DNA of 64,000 nt from Yersinia massiliensis (lineage in GTDB: Bacteria; Pseudomonadota; Gammaproteobacteria; Enterobacterales; Enterobacteriaceae): NCBI RefSeq assembly GCF_003048255.1, contig NZ_CP028487.1, positions 4,774,001-4,838,000 on the forward strand, in the 5' to 3' direction. Positions 20,221-30,923 of the stretch are shown one piece after another. Both the position numbers and the translations under genes were made by a program. The notes below the pieces were generated by a model, which saw only the letters and a program-made list of their open reading frames with translations, did no database searches and was not told the DNA's origin. Numbering within the stretch: position 1 is the stretch's first letter; every line of letters begins with the position of its first letter.

Positions 20221-20967
20221 CTACCAATACTGCTCGCTACTCATATGCCCCGGTTTACGGCGCAGATGTTTACGCATCTCACGCTGTTCTTTCAGTAACT
20301 GCTGAGTGTCACGCACCATTTGCGGATTGCCGCACAGCATGACATGGCTATCTGCAGCATCAATCTTCAAGCCCACTGCCGCTTCCAATGCACCACTCTC
20401 AATCAGTGCAGGCACCCTGCCAGTCAACGAACCGGGAGACTGCTCGCGGCTTACTACGGTCTGAATATGAAGTTTGCCGTTATAGCGTTGTTCCAATTGC
20501 TGCATCAATGGCAAATAACTGAGGTCACGAGCAAAACGGGCCGCATGGACCAATACCACATTCTTGAAGCGTTCCAGATCACGCCCTTCCTGCAAAATAG
20601 ACAGATAGGGGCCGATGGCGGTGCCGGTGGCCAGCATCCATAAGGTATCGCAATCGGGTATCTCTTCCAGCACGAAGAAACCCGCAGCTTGCTTAGTCAC
20701 CATCACCTCATCGCCGACAGCCAATTGATCCAGCCGAGGGCTGAGTTTACCTTCCGGCACCGTGACCAGATAGAACTCCAGATTCTCATCACTTGGGGCG
20801 TTAACGTATGAATAAGCCCGTTGTATCCGCTCACCATTGATATCTAATGCCAGCTTGGCAAATTGGCCAGCCGTAAAGGGATCGACCGGTGCATTAACCC
20901 GAATGCTGAACAGCGCGTCTGTCCAGTGATCGACGTGAGTAATCTTGCCACTAACCCATTCAGCCAT
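20221..20967 (-). CDS. fpr: Ferredoxin/flavodoxin-NADP+ reductase
   Basis: This 248-residue FAD enzyme moves electrons between NADPH and flavodoxin or ferredoxin and is part of the superoxide response in E. coli. The FAD motif RAYSYVNAP, the NADP-binding segment MLATGTAIGPYLSIL and the C-terminal aromatic pair (SEQYW) typical of bacterial Fpr are present. AGGGA precedes the ATG. It converges on ppc and is divergent from emrD. A short hairpin (TTTTAGG/CCTAAAA, 21012-21032) lies in the fpr-emrD gap; its role is unknown. Confidence 0.95.
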   Translation of the reverse strand: MAEWVSGKITHVDHWTDALFSIRVNAPVDPFTAGQFAKLALDINGERIQRAYSYVNAPSDENLEFYLVTVPEGKLSPRLDQLAVGDEVMVTKQAAGFFVLEEIPDCDTLWMLATGTAIGPYLSILQEGRDLERFKNVVLVHAARFARDLSYLPLMQQLEQRYNGKLHIQTVVSREQSPGSLTGRVPALIESGALEAAVGLKIDAADSHVMLCGNPQMVRDTQQLLKEQREMRKHLRRKPGHMSSEQYW

Positions 20968-21259
20968 CGTTATGGTCCCTATTAGAAGTCATGCCAAAAG
21001 CGCAGGCGATATTTTAGGGGATTTGCCTAAAAAGTATTATCGATTAAATGTTATCGCGCTGTTTTACTTAAAAGATTCATTTCGCCAACGTGAATATGGA
21101 CAGTTTACTTTACGTGCTTGGTGTTTTTATCTGCCAGCAGACGATTTTGTAATATGTCGTGCTACATAGATAAATAATCAAAATTTGTTAGCTTATACGC
21201 CGATAGTGAGGTGTGTCACAAAAAAGGCACGTATTACGGCTTATTGATTCTTTAAGATA

Positions 21260-22444
21260 ATGAAAAAAATAGAAAATCTTCACCTGCTTGTGATGTTAAT
21301 CCTGCTAGTTGCCGTGGGCCAAATGGCGCAAACGATCTATGTGCCAGTCATCGCGGATATCGCCCGTGATTTTTCGGTTCGTACCGGTGTAGTGCAGCGT
21401 GTGATGGCGGCATATTTGTTGACCTATGGCTTTTCACAGCTGATTTATGGCCCGCTTTCCGACCGTGTCGGTCGTCGCCCGGTGATTCTGGCGGGCATGA
21501 TGATCTTTATGTTAGGCGCATTAGGCGCTTTGCTGGCCAGCAGCTTAACCATGTTGGTGGCAGCCAGTGCTTTGCAGGGCATGGGGACGGGTGTTGCGGG
21601 CGTTATGGCGCGGACAATGCCCCGTGACCTTTATTCTGGCTCGTCATTACGTTATGCCAACAGCATGTTAAACATGGGGATTTTGGTCAGCCCGCTACTA
21701 GCACCGGTTATCGGTGGGGTACTGGCAAGCCTGTTTGGCTGGCGTTCTTCCTATGCATTTCTGCTGTTTTTATGCGGTTTAGTCGCATTTTGTATGTTCC
21801 GGTGGTTACCAGAAACTCGGCCACAGCAAACGGAAAAACGGCGTATGTTAGCCAGCTTTCGTCTGTTGTTATCTGACGGTGCTTTTAGCTGTTATCTGGT
21901 GATGTTAATTGGTGCATTAGCGGGGATTGCCGTATTTGAGGCCAGTGCGGGCGTGTTGATGGGGGGCGTGCTTGGGTTAAGTGGTGTGACCGTCAGTATT
22001 TTGTTTATTTTACCCATTCCGGCGGCCTTCTTTGGTGCATGGTATGCCGGCCGTGACGGTAAGAACTTCCACAGTTTGATGTGGCATTCCGTTATCAGTT
22101 GCCTGCTGGCTGGGCTAATGATGTGGATCCCCAGTTGGTTTGGCGTGATGAATATCTGGACGTTAGTGATACCTGCCGCCCTCTTTTTCTTTGGTGCGGG
22201 CATGCTATTCCCACTGGCAACGACAGGGGCAATGGAACCCTTTCCTTATCTGGCCGGTGCGGCTGGCGCCTTAGTGGGTGGATTGCAAAATGTGGGTTCA
22301 GGATTAGCGACATGGCTATCCGCCATGCTGCCGCAAACGGGGCAATTCAGTCTGGGATTGTTAATGTTCGCGATGGCAATCGTGATTTTACTCTGCTGGT
22401 GGCCGTTATCCCATCGGATGCAGCCCCAAGAGCACCGCGCTTAA
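21260..22444 (+). CDS. emrD: Multidrug efflux transporter EmrD (MFS)
   Basis: This 394-residue inner-membrane protein of the DHA1 family has about twelve predicted helices. It has the loop 2-3 motif GPLSDRVGRRPVIL and the stretch ILFILPIPAAFFGAW, both strongly conserved with E. coli EmrD. It exports hydrophobic compounds in exchange for protons. It stands alone between fpr and glpX with its own terminator at 22453. In E. coli emrD lies elsewhere in the chromosome, so this location is specific to this lineage. Confidence 0.92.
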   Translation: MKKIENLHLLVMLILLVAVGQMAQTIYVPVIADIARDFSVRTGVVQRVMAAYLLTYGFSQLIYGPLSDRVGRRPVILAGMMIFMLGALGALLASSLTMLVAASALQGMGTGVAGVMARTMPRDLYSGSSLRYANSMLNMGILVSPLLAPVIGGVLASLFGWRSSYAFLLFLCGLVAFCMFRWLPETRPQQTEKRRMLASFRLLLSDGAFSCYLVMLIGALAGIAVFEASAGVLMGGVLGLSGVTVSILFILPIPAAFFGAWYAGRDGKNFHSLMWHSVISCLLAGLMMWIPSWFGVMNIWTLVIPAALFFFGAGMLFPLATTGAMEPFPYLAGAAGALVGGLQNVGSGLATWLSAMLPQTGQFSLGLLMFAMAIVILLCWWPLSHRMQPQEHRA

Positions 22445-22452
22445 TTTAGACT

Positions 22453-22482
22453 AACGGGTACTGAGTCCAGTACCCGTTTTTA
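22453..22482 (+). terminator. Rho-independent terminator of emrD
   Basis: A perfect 11-bp stem (AACGGGTACTG/CAGTACCCGTT) with a 4-base loop continues into TTTATT. Confidence 0.85.
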
Positions 22483-22529
22483 TTGCTGTGACAAAGGGTA
22501 TTACCTGACGAACGGTGTTGCTGTGACCA

Positions 22530-23540
22530 CTACAGTAAAAACTCATGCAGCGCCGGATCTTTACGGTCGAGGAAATGAGTGGAGCGGATGCGGCGAATAG
22601 TCCGAGATTTGCCTCGGATCAGCAATGTTTCGGTGGTCGCCATGTTCCCTTTGCGATAAATCCCCTCCAGTAAGTCACCTTTGGTAATCCCAGTGGCAGA
22701 GAAAATGACATTGTCATTGCGGGCCATATCCCCCAGCAGCAGAACCTTACCGGCTTCAATACCCATTGATTTGCAGCGTGCTAACTCTTGCTCGCCAATA
22801 CGGCGGTTATCGTCGTTATCCCCTTTAACGTGGTGACGCGCCAATAAGCGGCCTTGCATGTCACCGTCTAAAGCACGGATAACCGCAGCAGAAATAACGC
22901 CTTCAGGGGCTCCACCGATGCAGTACATCACATCGACTTCACTTTCGGGCATACAGGTCAAAATAGACGCCGCGACGTCACCATCAGGAATAGCGAATAC
23001 TTTTACACCCAGTTGCTGCATTTCAGCGATGATGCCGTCATGACGTGGCTTAGCGAGGGTGATCACCGTGAGATCAGCCAAGGGCTTGTTCAACTGACGA
23101 GCTACATTGCGTAGGTTTTGCTCAAGCGACAAGTTCAGGTCGATAGCGCCTTTCGCCCCTGGGCCAACCACCAGCTTTTCCATGTACATATCAGGCGCAT
23201 GTAAAAATGTGCCTTTATCGCCGACGGCCAGTACTGCCAAGGCATTAGCCTGCCCCATGGCAGTCATGCGCGTGCCTTCAATGGGATCAACCGCGATATC
23301 AACAGCATCCCCTTGCCCCGTGCCGACGTTTTCACCGATAAACAGCATGGGTGCTTCATCGATTTCACCTTCACCGATAACAATTTGCCCATCAATGTTG
23401 ACCTGATTGAGCATAATTCGCATAGCCCTTACAGCGGCGCCGTCAGCGGCATTTTTATCGCCTCGACCCAGCCACTTATACCCTGCTAATGCAGCGGCTT
23501 CGGTAACACGGGAAAACTCGATGGCTAATTCACGTTTCAT
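22530..23540 (-). CDS. glpX: Class II fructose-1,6-bisphosphatase
   Basis: This 336-residue gluconeogenic phosphatase of the GlpX family carries the metal and phosphate motifs GEGEIDEAPML and DPIEGTRMTAMG. I chose the ATG at 23540 (MKRELAIEFSRVTEAAALAG) because it matches E. coli GlpX and is preceded by AGGT; the frame runs on to 23642 without similarity. It follows glpF and glpK in the same direction, but a strong terminator (23659-23686) separates it from glpK. Some glpX expression must therefore come by read-through or from a local promoter. Confidence 0.96.
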   Translation of the reverse strand: MKRELAIEFSRVTEAAALAGYKWLGRGDKNAADGAAVRAMRIMLNQVNIDGQIVIGEGEIDEAPMLFIGENVGTGQGDAVDIAVDPIEGTRMTAMGQANALAVLAVGDKGTFLHAPDMYMEKLVVGPGAKGAIDLNLSLEQNLRNVARQLNKPLADLTVITLAKPRHDGIIAEMQQLGVKVFAIPDGDVAASILTCMPESEVDVMYCIGGAPEGVISAAVIRALDGDMQGRLLARHHVKGDNDDNRRIGEQELARCKSMGIEAGKVLLLGDMARNDNVIFSATGITKGDLLEGIYRKGNMATTETLLIRGKSRTIRRIRSTHFLDRKDPALHEFLL

Positions 23541-23653
23541 GGTTAGACCTGTTGATTGCGGGATGAGGAACTGAGTTTGGGCGGGAATTCTACCACCCTT
23601 CGTACTTGAAGTCGTAGGGGTGTTAGCTCGGTGTAAGCTCATCGGGAATTAAA

Positions 23654-23686
23654 CGAAAAACGCGCTATCGGGGGTGATAGCGCGTT
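23654..23686 (-). terminator. Rho-independent terminator between glpK and glpX
   Basis: A perfect 11-bp stem (AACGCGCTATC/GATAGCGCGTT) with a 6-base loop is followed on the minus strand by a T-run (TTTTTCG). Confidence 0.88.
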
Positions 23687-23740
23687 GTTTGCAAATTACG
23701 TCCAATATAAAAGCACGTTCAGCGTAAAACAGGCGGGGTG

Positions 23741-25309
<1,569 letters not shown>

Positions 25310-26158
25310 TTATGCTTTACGTTCTGTGGTCGTGGCCGTGGTTTCGTCTTCATCGCTGACGCAGACATCACAAGGTAAGTGACGACCAATCAGCGCACGA
25401 TAACCAAATGCACCGAGTAACGCGCCGACGATTGGCCCGAATATTGGCACCAAGAAGTACGGAATATCACGCCCGCCAGTAAAGGCGACTTCGCCCCAAC
25501 CTGCCAGATAAGCAAATGTTTTCGGACCAAAGTCACGTGCTGGGTTTAACGCGAAGCCAGTCAGTGGCCCCATAGATGCACCGATAACGGCGATCAGAAT
25601 ACCAATCAGCAGTGGTGCCAGTGGACCGCGTGGAATGCCGTTACCATCGTCAGTCAGTGCCAAAATCAGGCACATCAAAATCGCGGTAATCACAGTTTCA
25701 ACCAAGAATGCTTGGAAAACAGAAATGTGCGGATTGGCATAGGTAGAGAAGATACCGGCCAGATCGAGGCTCTCGGCACTGCCGCGAACCATTTGATGAG
25801 TTTGTTCAAAATCGACGAACAGGTTGTAATACAGGCCGTACACTAATGCCGCGGCACAAAAAGCACCGGCAACCTGCGCCACGATATAGGGAATAACTTT
25901 GCGGCGATCGAAGCAAGCGAATAACCACAATGCAATGGTTACCGCCGGATTAAGATGTGCACCTGAAATTGCTGCGGTCAAATAGATGGCCATGGCAACA
26001 CCTAGGCCCCAAATAATACTAATTTCCCATTGTCCGAAACTGGCGCCTGCCAATTTCAACGCAGCAACACAGCCTACACCGAAAAAGATTAGCAGACCCG
26101 TACCGAGGAACTCTGCGATACATTGGCCTTTCAAGGTCGAACTAGCGGTTTGGCTCAT
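25310..26158 (-). CDS. glpF: Glycerol uptake facilitator (aquaglyceroporin)
   Basis: This 282-residue inner-membrane channel has six transmembrane helices and both pore NPA boxes (SGAHLNPAVTIAL and GFALNPARDFGP). The Asp after the second NPA is typical of glycerol facilitators rather than water channels. It is the first gene of glpFK(X). A GlpR-like operator lies about 80 bases upstream at 26235. Confidence 0.96.
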   Translation of the reverse strand: MSQTASSTLKGQCIAEFLGTGLLIFFGVGCVAALKLAGASFGQWEISIIWGLGVAMAIYLTAAISGAHLNPAVTIALWLFACFDRRKVIPYIVAQVAGAFCAAALVYGLYYNLFVDFEQTHQMVRGSAESLDLAGIFSTYANPHISVFQAFLVETVITAILMCLILALTDDGNGIPRGPLAPLLIGILIAVIGASMGPLTGFALNPARDFGPKTFAYLAGWGEVAFTGGRDIPYFLVPIFGPIVGALLGAFGYRALIGRHLPCDVCVSDEDETTATTTERKA

Positions 26159-26762
26159 AGTAGATGTCCTAGAGACAGAGATTTATAGGGTATTTCTTAT
26201 TTTTGCCCTTCGGACAACGAAGGGGGTGATGTAAATTTATCGTTAACGAGCACAAACGAGAAATAGCGAAATCAAAATGTGTGTAGTGCGTCATAAAAAT
26301 GAGCGATTTCGCGTTATGCATGGCTGTTAAGGGACTTTGAAAGTGTGATCAGACCAGTACTTTTTTCCCTGCTTGTTAAAAGAATGTTCGATTCTACAGA
26401 ATAGATAGGCATCGTCTTTCAGTTTTCGCCGATAGTCACTTATAAGAAATTGCTACAGAGTGTAGTTTGTGCCGGTATGGCGCTAGACAGGGGGAGACTG
26501 GCTACATACAATCGTTTAAGAGCATCAGTTTATCAAGAGCATCGTTTTATCAAGCTGCGTCGCCTTTGCGAAGGAACGCGTGAGAACATAGCGCTTGTTT
26601 CACTAGTTCGATAGATATATAGCGCGATAAGTATTCACAGCAGTTTCATCTGCCGAAGGTTGCTTTACTCGACTCGGTGACGTCGGTCATACAGTAACTT
26701 CGGTGAAGCATGATGACTGCGACCCAAAGATGTACGCCTTGCTACCATAAGGGGACCGAAGA
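26159..26762. promoter_or_regulatory. 604-base glpF-zapB divergent region: GlpR operator and a tandem repeat
   Basis: No gene is visible. A 20-base sequence at 26235-26254 (minus strand TGTGCTCGTTAACGATAAAT) matches 18 of 20 positions of the GlpR consensus, giving glycerol-3-phosphate control of glpF. A GlpR half-site (AATGTTCGA) occurs at about 26382. AAGTGTGATC at about 26340 resembles one arm of a CRP site. A 17-base unit is repeated in tandem at 26518-26534 and 26535-26551 (15 of 17 identical), and a small hairpin follows at 26557-26579. The zapB promoter must lie in the right part, but I cannot place it. Confidence 0.55.
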
Positions 26763-27002
26763 ATGTCATTTGAAGTATTTGAGAAATTGGAAGTTAAAGT
26801 TCAGCAGGCGATTGATACCATCACATTGTTGCAGATGGAAATTGAAGAGCTGAAAGAGAAAAATAACACCCTGTCCCAAGAAGTTCAGGATGCCGCGGGT
26901 GGTCGTGAAGCCTTAGTGCGCGAAAATGAGCAACTAAAGCAAGAGCAGCACGTCTGGCAGGATCGTTTGCGGGCTCTGCTGGGAAAGATGGAAGAAGTCT
27001 GA
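26763..27002 (+). CDS. zapB: Cell division factor ZapB
   Basis: This 79-residue protein is almost entirely coiled coil ([20 protein letters not shown] and the heptads that follow). In E. coli it forms a layer beneath the Z-ring through ZapA and links it to the MatP-organised chromosome terminus. The C-terminus LLGKMEEV is conserved. It starts two residues later than the E. coli protein, with GGACCGAAG upstream. It is divergent from glpF and ends at a strong terminator shared with rraA. Confidence 0.95.
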   Translation: MSFEVFEKLEVKVQQAIDTITLLQMEIEELKEKNNTLSQEVQDAAGGREALVRENEQLKQEQHVWQDRLRALLGKMEEV

Positions 27003-27051
27003 GTACTGGCTGGCTTTCACAAATTCTTCCTGCTTAAAATAACAGGAAAGC

Positions 27052-27082
27052 AAAAGGGTGATATTGATATCGCCCTTTTTTA
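27052..27082. terminator. Terminator between zapB and rraA
   Basis: A 12-bp stem (AAAAGGGTGATA/TATCGCCCTTTT, one G-T pair) with a 4-base loop runs into T6. The A-rich left arm makes it usable from both sides. Confidence 0.85.
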
Positions 27083-27108
27083 TGCTTCGCTGAGAGAGGC
27101 TTAGGACG

Positions 27109-27639
<531 letters not shown>

Positions 27640-27726
27640 CTAGCCGTTGTTGGCAAAAGCATCAATTGTTAAATCAATCCGAGCCAGCCTTTCTGCTTGC
27701 TTGCTCGGACAATTAATGAGGTAGGA

Positions 27727-28656
27727 TTAACTGAGAACCAAGCCTACAGCAAATAGGACGTTGGTCAGGAGTGCAGCCTTGACCATATGCTCAAGCATCG
27801 GGCGCATACCTGCTGATGTTGGCTCACGCAGTACAAACAACGCGTGCTTAACCAGCAATGGCACTGCCAGAACAAAAATCCATCCGGCCCAACTGTGCAG
27901 ATTCAGTAGGCTAAATAACGCCAAGCAGAAGATAGCCGCCGCGATCAGTAAGGCATGATAATAACGTGCGACCACTGGGCCTAAACGTACCGCCAGCGTA
28001 TTTTTACCATTGGCTCGGTCACTTTCGATATCGCGCAAATTATTAATATTCAAGACAGCGGTGGCGAGTAAGCCACAGGCCGTGGCGGGCAGCATAACAA
28101 TGCTGTCAAAGTGGCCCGCCTGAAGGTAATAAGTCCCAGCGACACTTAACCAGCCGAAGAACACTAAGACAGAAATATCCCCTAATCCCATATAGCCATA
28201 GGGTTTGTTACCCACGGTATAAGTGATTGCCGCCATAATGGCCATCAGACCGAGGACTAAGAAGCCTAAAATATCACTGGGCTTTTCACAGGCAATGGCG
28301 ATAAGTGAAACACCAGAAATGATCGTCAGCACCACAGTGATAATCAGTGCGACTTTCATCTGATGGCGGGTAATCATTCCTTTTTGCATGCCACGTAATG
28401 GCCCAATACGCTCTTCGGTATCACTGCCTTTAATGGCATCACCGTAGTCATTGGCCAAATTGGAGAGAATTTGCAGCAAGCCAGCGGTTAACAAAGCGAG
28501 TAAAGCGACGGCGGGTTTAAAACTATCGAGCCAGAAAGCCAGTGCTGATCCAGTAACGATAGAGGCAAAAGCCAGTGGTAGGGTTCGTGGCCGTAGGCTT
28601 TCCAGCCAAGCCTGAGTTTGGCTGGTGTTGGTTGATAGGCTCATTTTTCGCTTCAT
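27727..28656 (-). CDS. menA: 1,4-dihydroxy-2-naphthoate octaprenyltransferase
   Basis: This 309-residue UbiA-family integral membrane enzyme attaches the prenyl chain to DHNA to make demethylmenaquinone. The two Asp-rich motifs NLANDYGDAIKGSD and NLRDIESDRANGKNT bind the prenyl diphosphate through Mg2+. About eight or nine helices are evident. The ATG at 28644 (MSLSTN) is an alternative start four codons in; neither has a strong ribosome binding site. Confidence 0.95.
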   Translation of the reverse strand: MKRKMSLSTNTSQTQAWLESLRPRTLPLAFASIVTGSALAFWLDSFKPAVALLALLTAGLLQILSNLANDYGDAIKGSDTEERIGPLRGMQKGMITRHQMKVALIITVVLTIISGVSLIAIACEKPSDILGFLVLGLMAIMAAITYTVGNKPYGYMGLGDISVLVFFGWLSVAGTYYLQAGHFDSIVMLPATACGLLATAVLNINNLRDIESDRANGKNTLAVRLGPVVARYYHALLIAAAIFCLALFSLLNLHSWAGWIFVLAVPLLVKHALFVLREPTSAGMRPMLEHMVKAALLTNVLFAVGLVLS

Positions 28657-28869
28657 TTAATAGGAGTCTGGTCCGCCCATATTGGCGCGTTATAAAAATC
28701 ATGTCTGCCAAGAATAATGTCGCCAGAAATAATGTCATCAAAAAATAAATTTGATAGCAAAAATCTTGACGGAAACCCTGTTACTGAAAACGGTTTTAAC
28801 GAAAACAACATTAATGAATGTAACATGCGCGAGAACAGAATTAATGAAAAACAAGGTTCGCTAAAACAA

Positions 28870-28894
28870 GAGTGGGAGGCATTGCCTCCCACTC
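28870..28894 (-). terminator. Terminator of hslVU
   Basis: A perfect 11-bp stem (GAGTGGGAGGC/GCCTCCCACTC) with a 3-base loop lies 17 bases after the hslU stop and is followed on the minus strand by TTGTTTTAG. Confidence 0.85.
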
Positions 28895-28910
28895 GATATT
28901 GACTGGCGAA

Positions 28911-30242
28911 TTATAGAATGAAGCGACTCAGGTCTTCATCAGCGACCAATTCATCCAAGTGCTTACCGACATATTCCGCATCAATCGTAATGGATTGACC
29001 CTGACTCTCGCTGGCGTCATAGGAGATATCTTCCATCAAACGCTCCAGCACGGTATGCAAACGACGAGCACCGATGTTCTCGGTACGCTCATTAACCTGC
29101 CATGCTGCTTCCGCGATTTTACGGATACCTTCGCGTGTGAACTCTACCGTCACGCCTTCCGTTGCCATCAGAGCTTTGTACTGCTCGGTCAACGAAGCAC
29201 TCGGCTCAGTCAGGATACGCTCGAAATCATCGGTGGTCAGTGCCTGCAATTCTACGCGAATAGGCAAGCGACCTTGTAATTCCGGAATAAGATCTGACGG
29301 GCTAGACACTTGGAACGCGCCGGAGGCGATAAACAGAATATGGTCTGTTTTCACCATACCGTGTTTGGTTGACACGGTGCAGCCTTCAACCAATGGCAGC
29401 AGGTCACGCTGTACCCCCTCGCGGGAGACATCTGGACCTGACGTTTGGCCGCGCTTACAGATCTTATCGATTTCATCGACGAACACGATCCCGTGCTGTT
29501 CCACGGCATCAATCGCCTGCTGCTTCAGCTCTTCTGGGTTAACCAGCTTCGCGCCCTCTTCCTCAATCAGCAATTTGAATGCGTCTTTGATTTTGATTTT
29601 GCGTGGCTTTTGTTTCTGACCAGCGATGTTCTGGAACATCGATTGCAGTTGATTAGTCATCTCCTCCATACCTGGAGGTGCCATAATTTCCACCCCCATT
29701 GGCGAAGCGGCCAGATCGATTTCAATCTCTTTATCGTCTAGTTGGCCTTCACGCAATTTTTTGCGGAACGCTTGGCGGGTAGCCGATGGTTCTTGGGTTT
29801 CATCCGGTTGGCCCCAGTTATTTTTGGCCGGTGGGATCAGCACGTCAAGAATACGCTCTTCCGCTAACTCTTCCGCACGATAACGCATTTTCTCAATGGA
29901 TTGATGACGAACCATTTTTACTGCTGCGTCGGTCAGATCGCGGATAATCGAATCCACTTCCTTACCCACATAGCCAACTTCAGTAAATTTAGTCGCTTCA
30001 ACTTTGATGAATGGCGCATTGGCCAGTTTTGCCAGACGGCGGGCAATTTCAGTTTTACCCACACCGGTTGGGCCAATCATCAGAATATTTTTAGGGGTCA
30101 CTTCATGGCGCAGCTCTTCGTTGAGCTGCATACGACGCCAGCGGTTACGCAGAGCAATAGCCACTGCGCGTTTAGCTTTATCTTGCCCGATAATGTAGCT
30201 ATCAAGTTCGCTGACAATCTCACGTGGGGTCATTTCAGACAT
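28911..30242 (-). CDS. hslU: HslU, ATPase and unfoldase of the HslUV protease
   Basis: This 443-residue AAA+ protein forms hexamers that unfold substrates and feed them to HslV. It has Walker [10 protein letters not shown], Walker [13 protein letters not shown], the intermediate domain (about residues 110-240) rich in charged residues, and the C-terminal tail EDLSRFIL that docks into HslV. It is the second gene after hslV, 51 bases away, under the heat-shock-type promoter upstream. Confidence 0.97.
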   Translation of the reverse strand: MSEMTPREIVSELDSYIIGQDKAKRAVAIALRNRWRRMQLNEELRHEVTPKNILMIGPTGVGKTEIARRLAKLANAPFIKVEATKFTEVGYVGKEVDSIIRDLTDAAVKMVRHQSIEKMRYRAEELAEERILDVLIPPAKNNWGQPDETQEPSATRQAFRKKLREGQLDDKEIEIDLAASPMGVEIMAPPGMEEMTNQLQSMFQNIAGQKQKPRKIKIKDAFKLLIEEEGAKLVNPEELKQQAIDAVEQHGIVFVDEIDKICKRGQTSGPDVSREGVQRDLLPLVEGCTVSTKHGMVKTDHILFIASGAFQVSSPSDLIPELQGRLPIRVELQALTTDDFERILTEPSASLTEQYKALMATEGVTVEFTREGIRKIAEAAWQVNERTENIGARRLHTVLERLMEDISYDASESQGQSITIDAEYVGKHLDELVADEDLSRFIL

Positions 30243-30293
30243 ATCACTCTATCCTTACGCTTTATTCGTTAATCACGCCTAGCGGTTTAATGC

Positions 30294-30818
30294 TTAGTAC
30301 GTCAATTCTTCAATGGTTTGGAAGCGGTTGGTATAGATACAGATATCCCCCGCAATACTCAGTGATTTCTCAACGATATCCCGCGCACCTAATTCGGTAT
30401 TTTCGAGTAGCGCACGCGCTGCCGACTGGGCATAAGGTCCGCCGGAGCCGATCGCAATCAGATCGTCTTCAGGCTGAACAACATCGCCATTACCGGTAAT
30501 GATCAGTGATGCGGTTTCATCCGCCACGGCTAAGAGTGCTTCAAGCTTGCGTAACATACGGTCAGTGCGCCAATCTTTGGCTAACTCAACCGCCGCTTTC
30601 GTCAGATGGCCTTGGTGCATCTCCAATTTACGCTCGAACAATTCAAATAGCGTAAAGGCATCAGCGGTTCCCCCCGCAAAGCCAGCAATGACTTTATTGT
30701 TATAAAGACGGCGTACTTTTTTAGCATTGCCTTTCATGACGGTATTGCCCAGGGTGACCTGGCCATCACCACCAATCACGACATGACCATTACGGCGAAC
30801 ACTTACAATTGTTGTCAC
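30294..30818 (-). CDS. hslV: HslV, proteolytic subunit of the HslUV protease
   Basis: This 174-residue relative of the proteasome beta subunit uses an N-terminal threonine as nucleophile after removal of fMet ([20 protein letters not shown]). I chose the GTG at 30818 because it gives this mature N-terminus and has GAGGG upstream. The open frame runs to 30854, but that start would leave the catalytic threonine internal. E. coli hslV also starts with GTG. It is co-transcribed with hslU. Confidence 0.96.
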   Translation of the reverse strand: MTTIVSVRRNGHVVIGGDGQVTLGNTVMKGNAKKVRRLYNNKVIAGFAGGTADAFTLFELFERKLEMHQGHLTKAAVELAKDWRTDRMLRKLEALLAVADETASLIITGNGDVVQPEDDLIAIGSGGPYAQSAARALLENTELGARDIVEKSLSIAGDICIYTNRFQTIEELTY

Positions 30819-30848
30819 GAGCGGACCCTCGTTGCAGACTGAATGAAC

Positions 30849-30881
30849 CCCCATACTGCCCTTCAGAAAAACAGTATGGGG
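30849..30881 (-). promoter_or_regulatory. Hairpin in the hslVU 5' leader
   Basis: A perfect 10-bp stem (CCCCATACTG/CAGTATGGGG) with a 13-base loop lies just downstream of the sigma-32-type promoter, so it would sit near the 5' end of the hslVU mRNA. A stabilising leader stem-loop has been reported for E. coli hslVU. It could also terminate ftsN transcripts, but no T-run follows. Confidence 0.6.
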
Positions 30882-30894
30882 TATATTGAGATTA

Positions 30895-30923
30895 TAAATG
30901 GGGGAGGATTACGACTTTTCAAC
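30895..30923 (-). promoter_or_regulatory. Sigma-32 (heat-shock) promoter of hslVU
   Basis: The minus strand reads GTTGAAA (30923-30917), a 13-base spacer, then CCCCATTTA (30903-30895). This closely matches the RpoH consensus CTTGAAA-N(11-16)-CCCCATNT. It overlaps the ftsN stop codon and lies about 80 bases upstream of hslV. Confidence 0.8.

Noticed and set aside
26382..26401. Second full GlpR operator
   Set aside because: Only the left half (AATGTTCGA) fits; the right half does not match the consensus, so it is mentioned only as a half-site.
29074..29619. 181-codon frame antisense to hslU
   Set aside because: It is a shadow frame: its composition mirrors the reverse complement of conserved AAA+ sequence and it has no start signal.
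30819..30854. ATG start of hslV at 30854
   Set aside because: It would bury the catalytic N-terminal threonine; the GTG at 30818 gives the mature MTT start.
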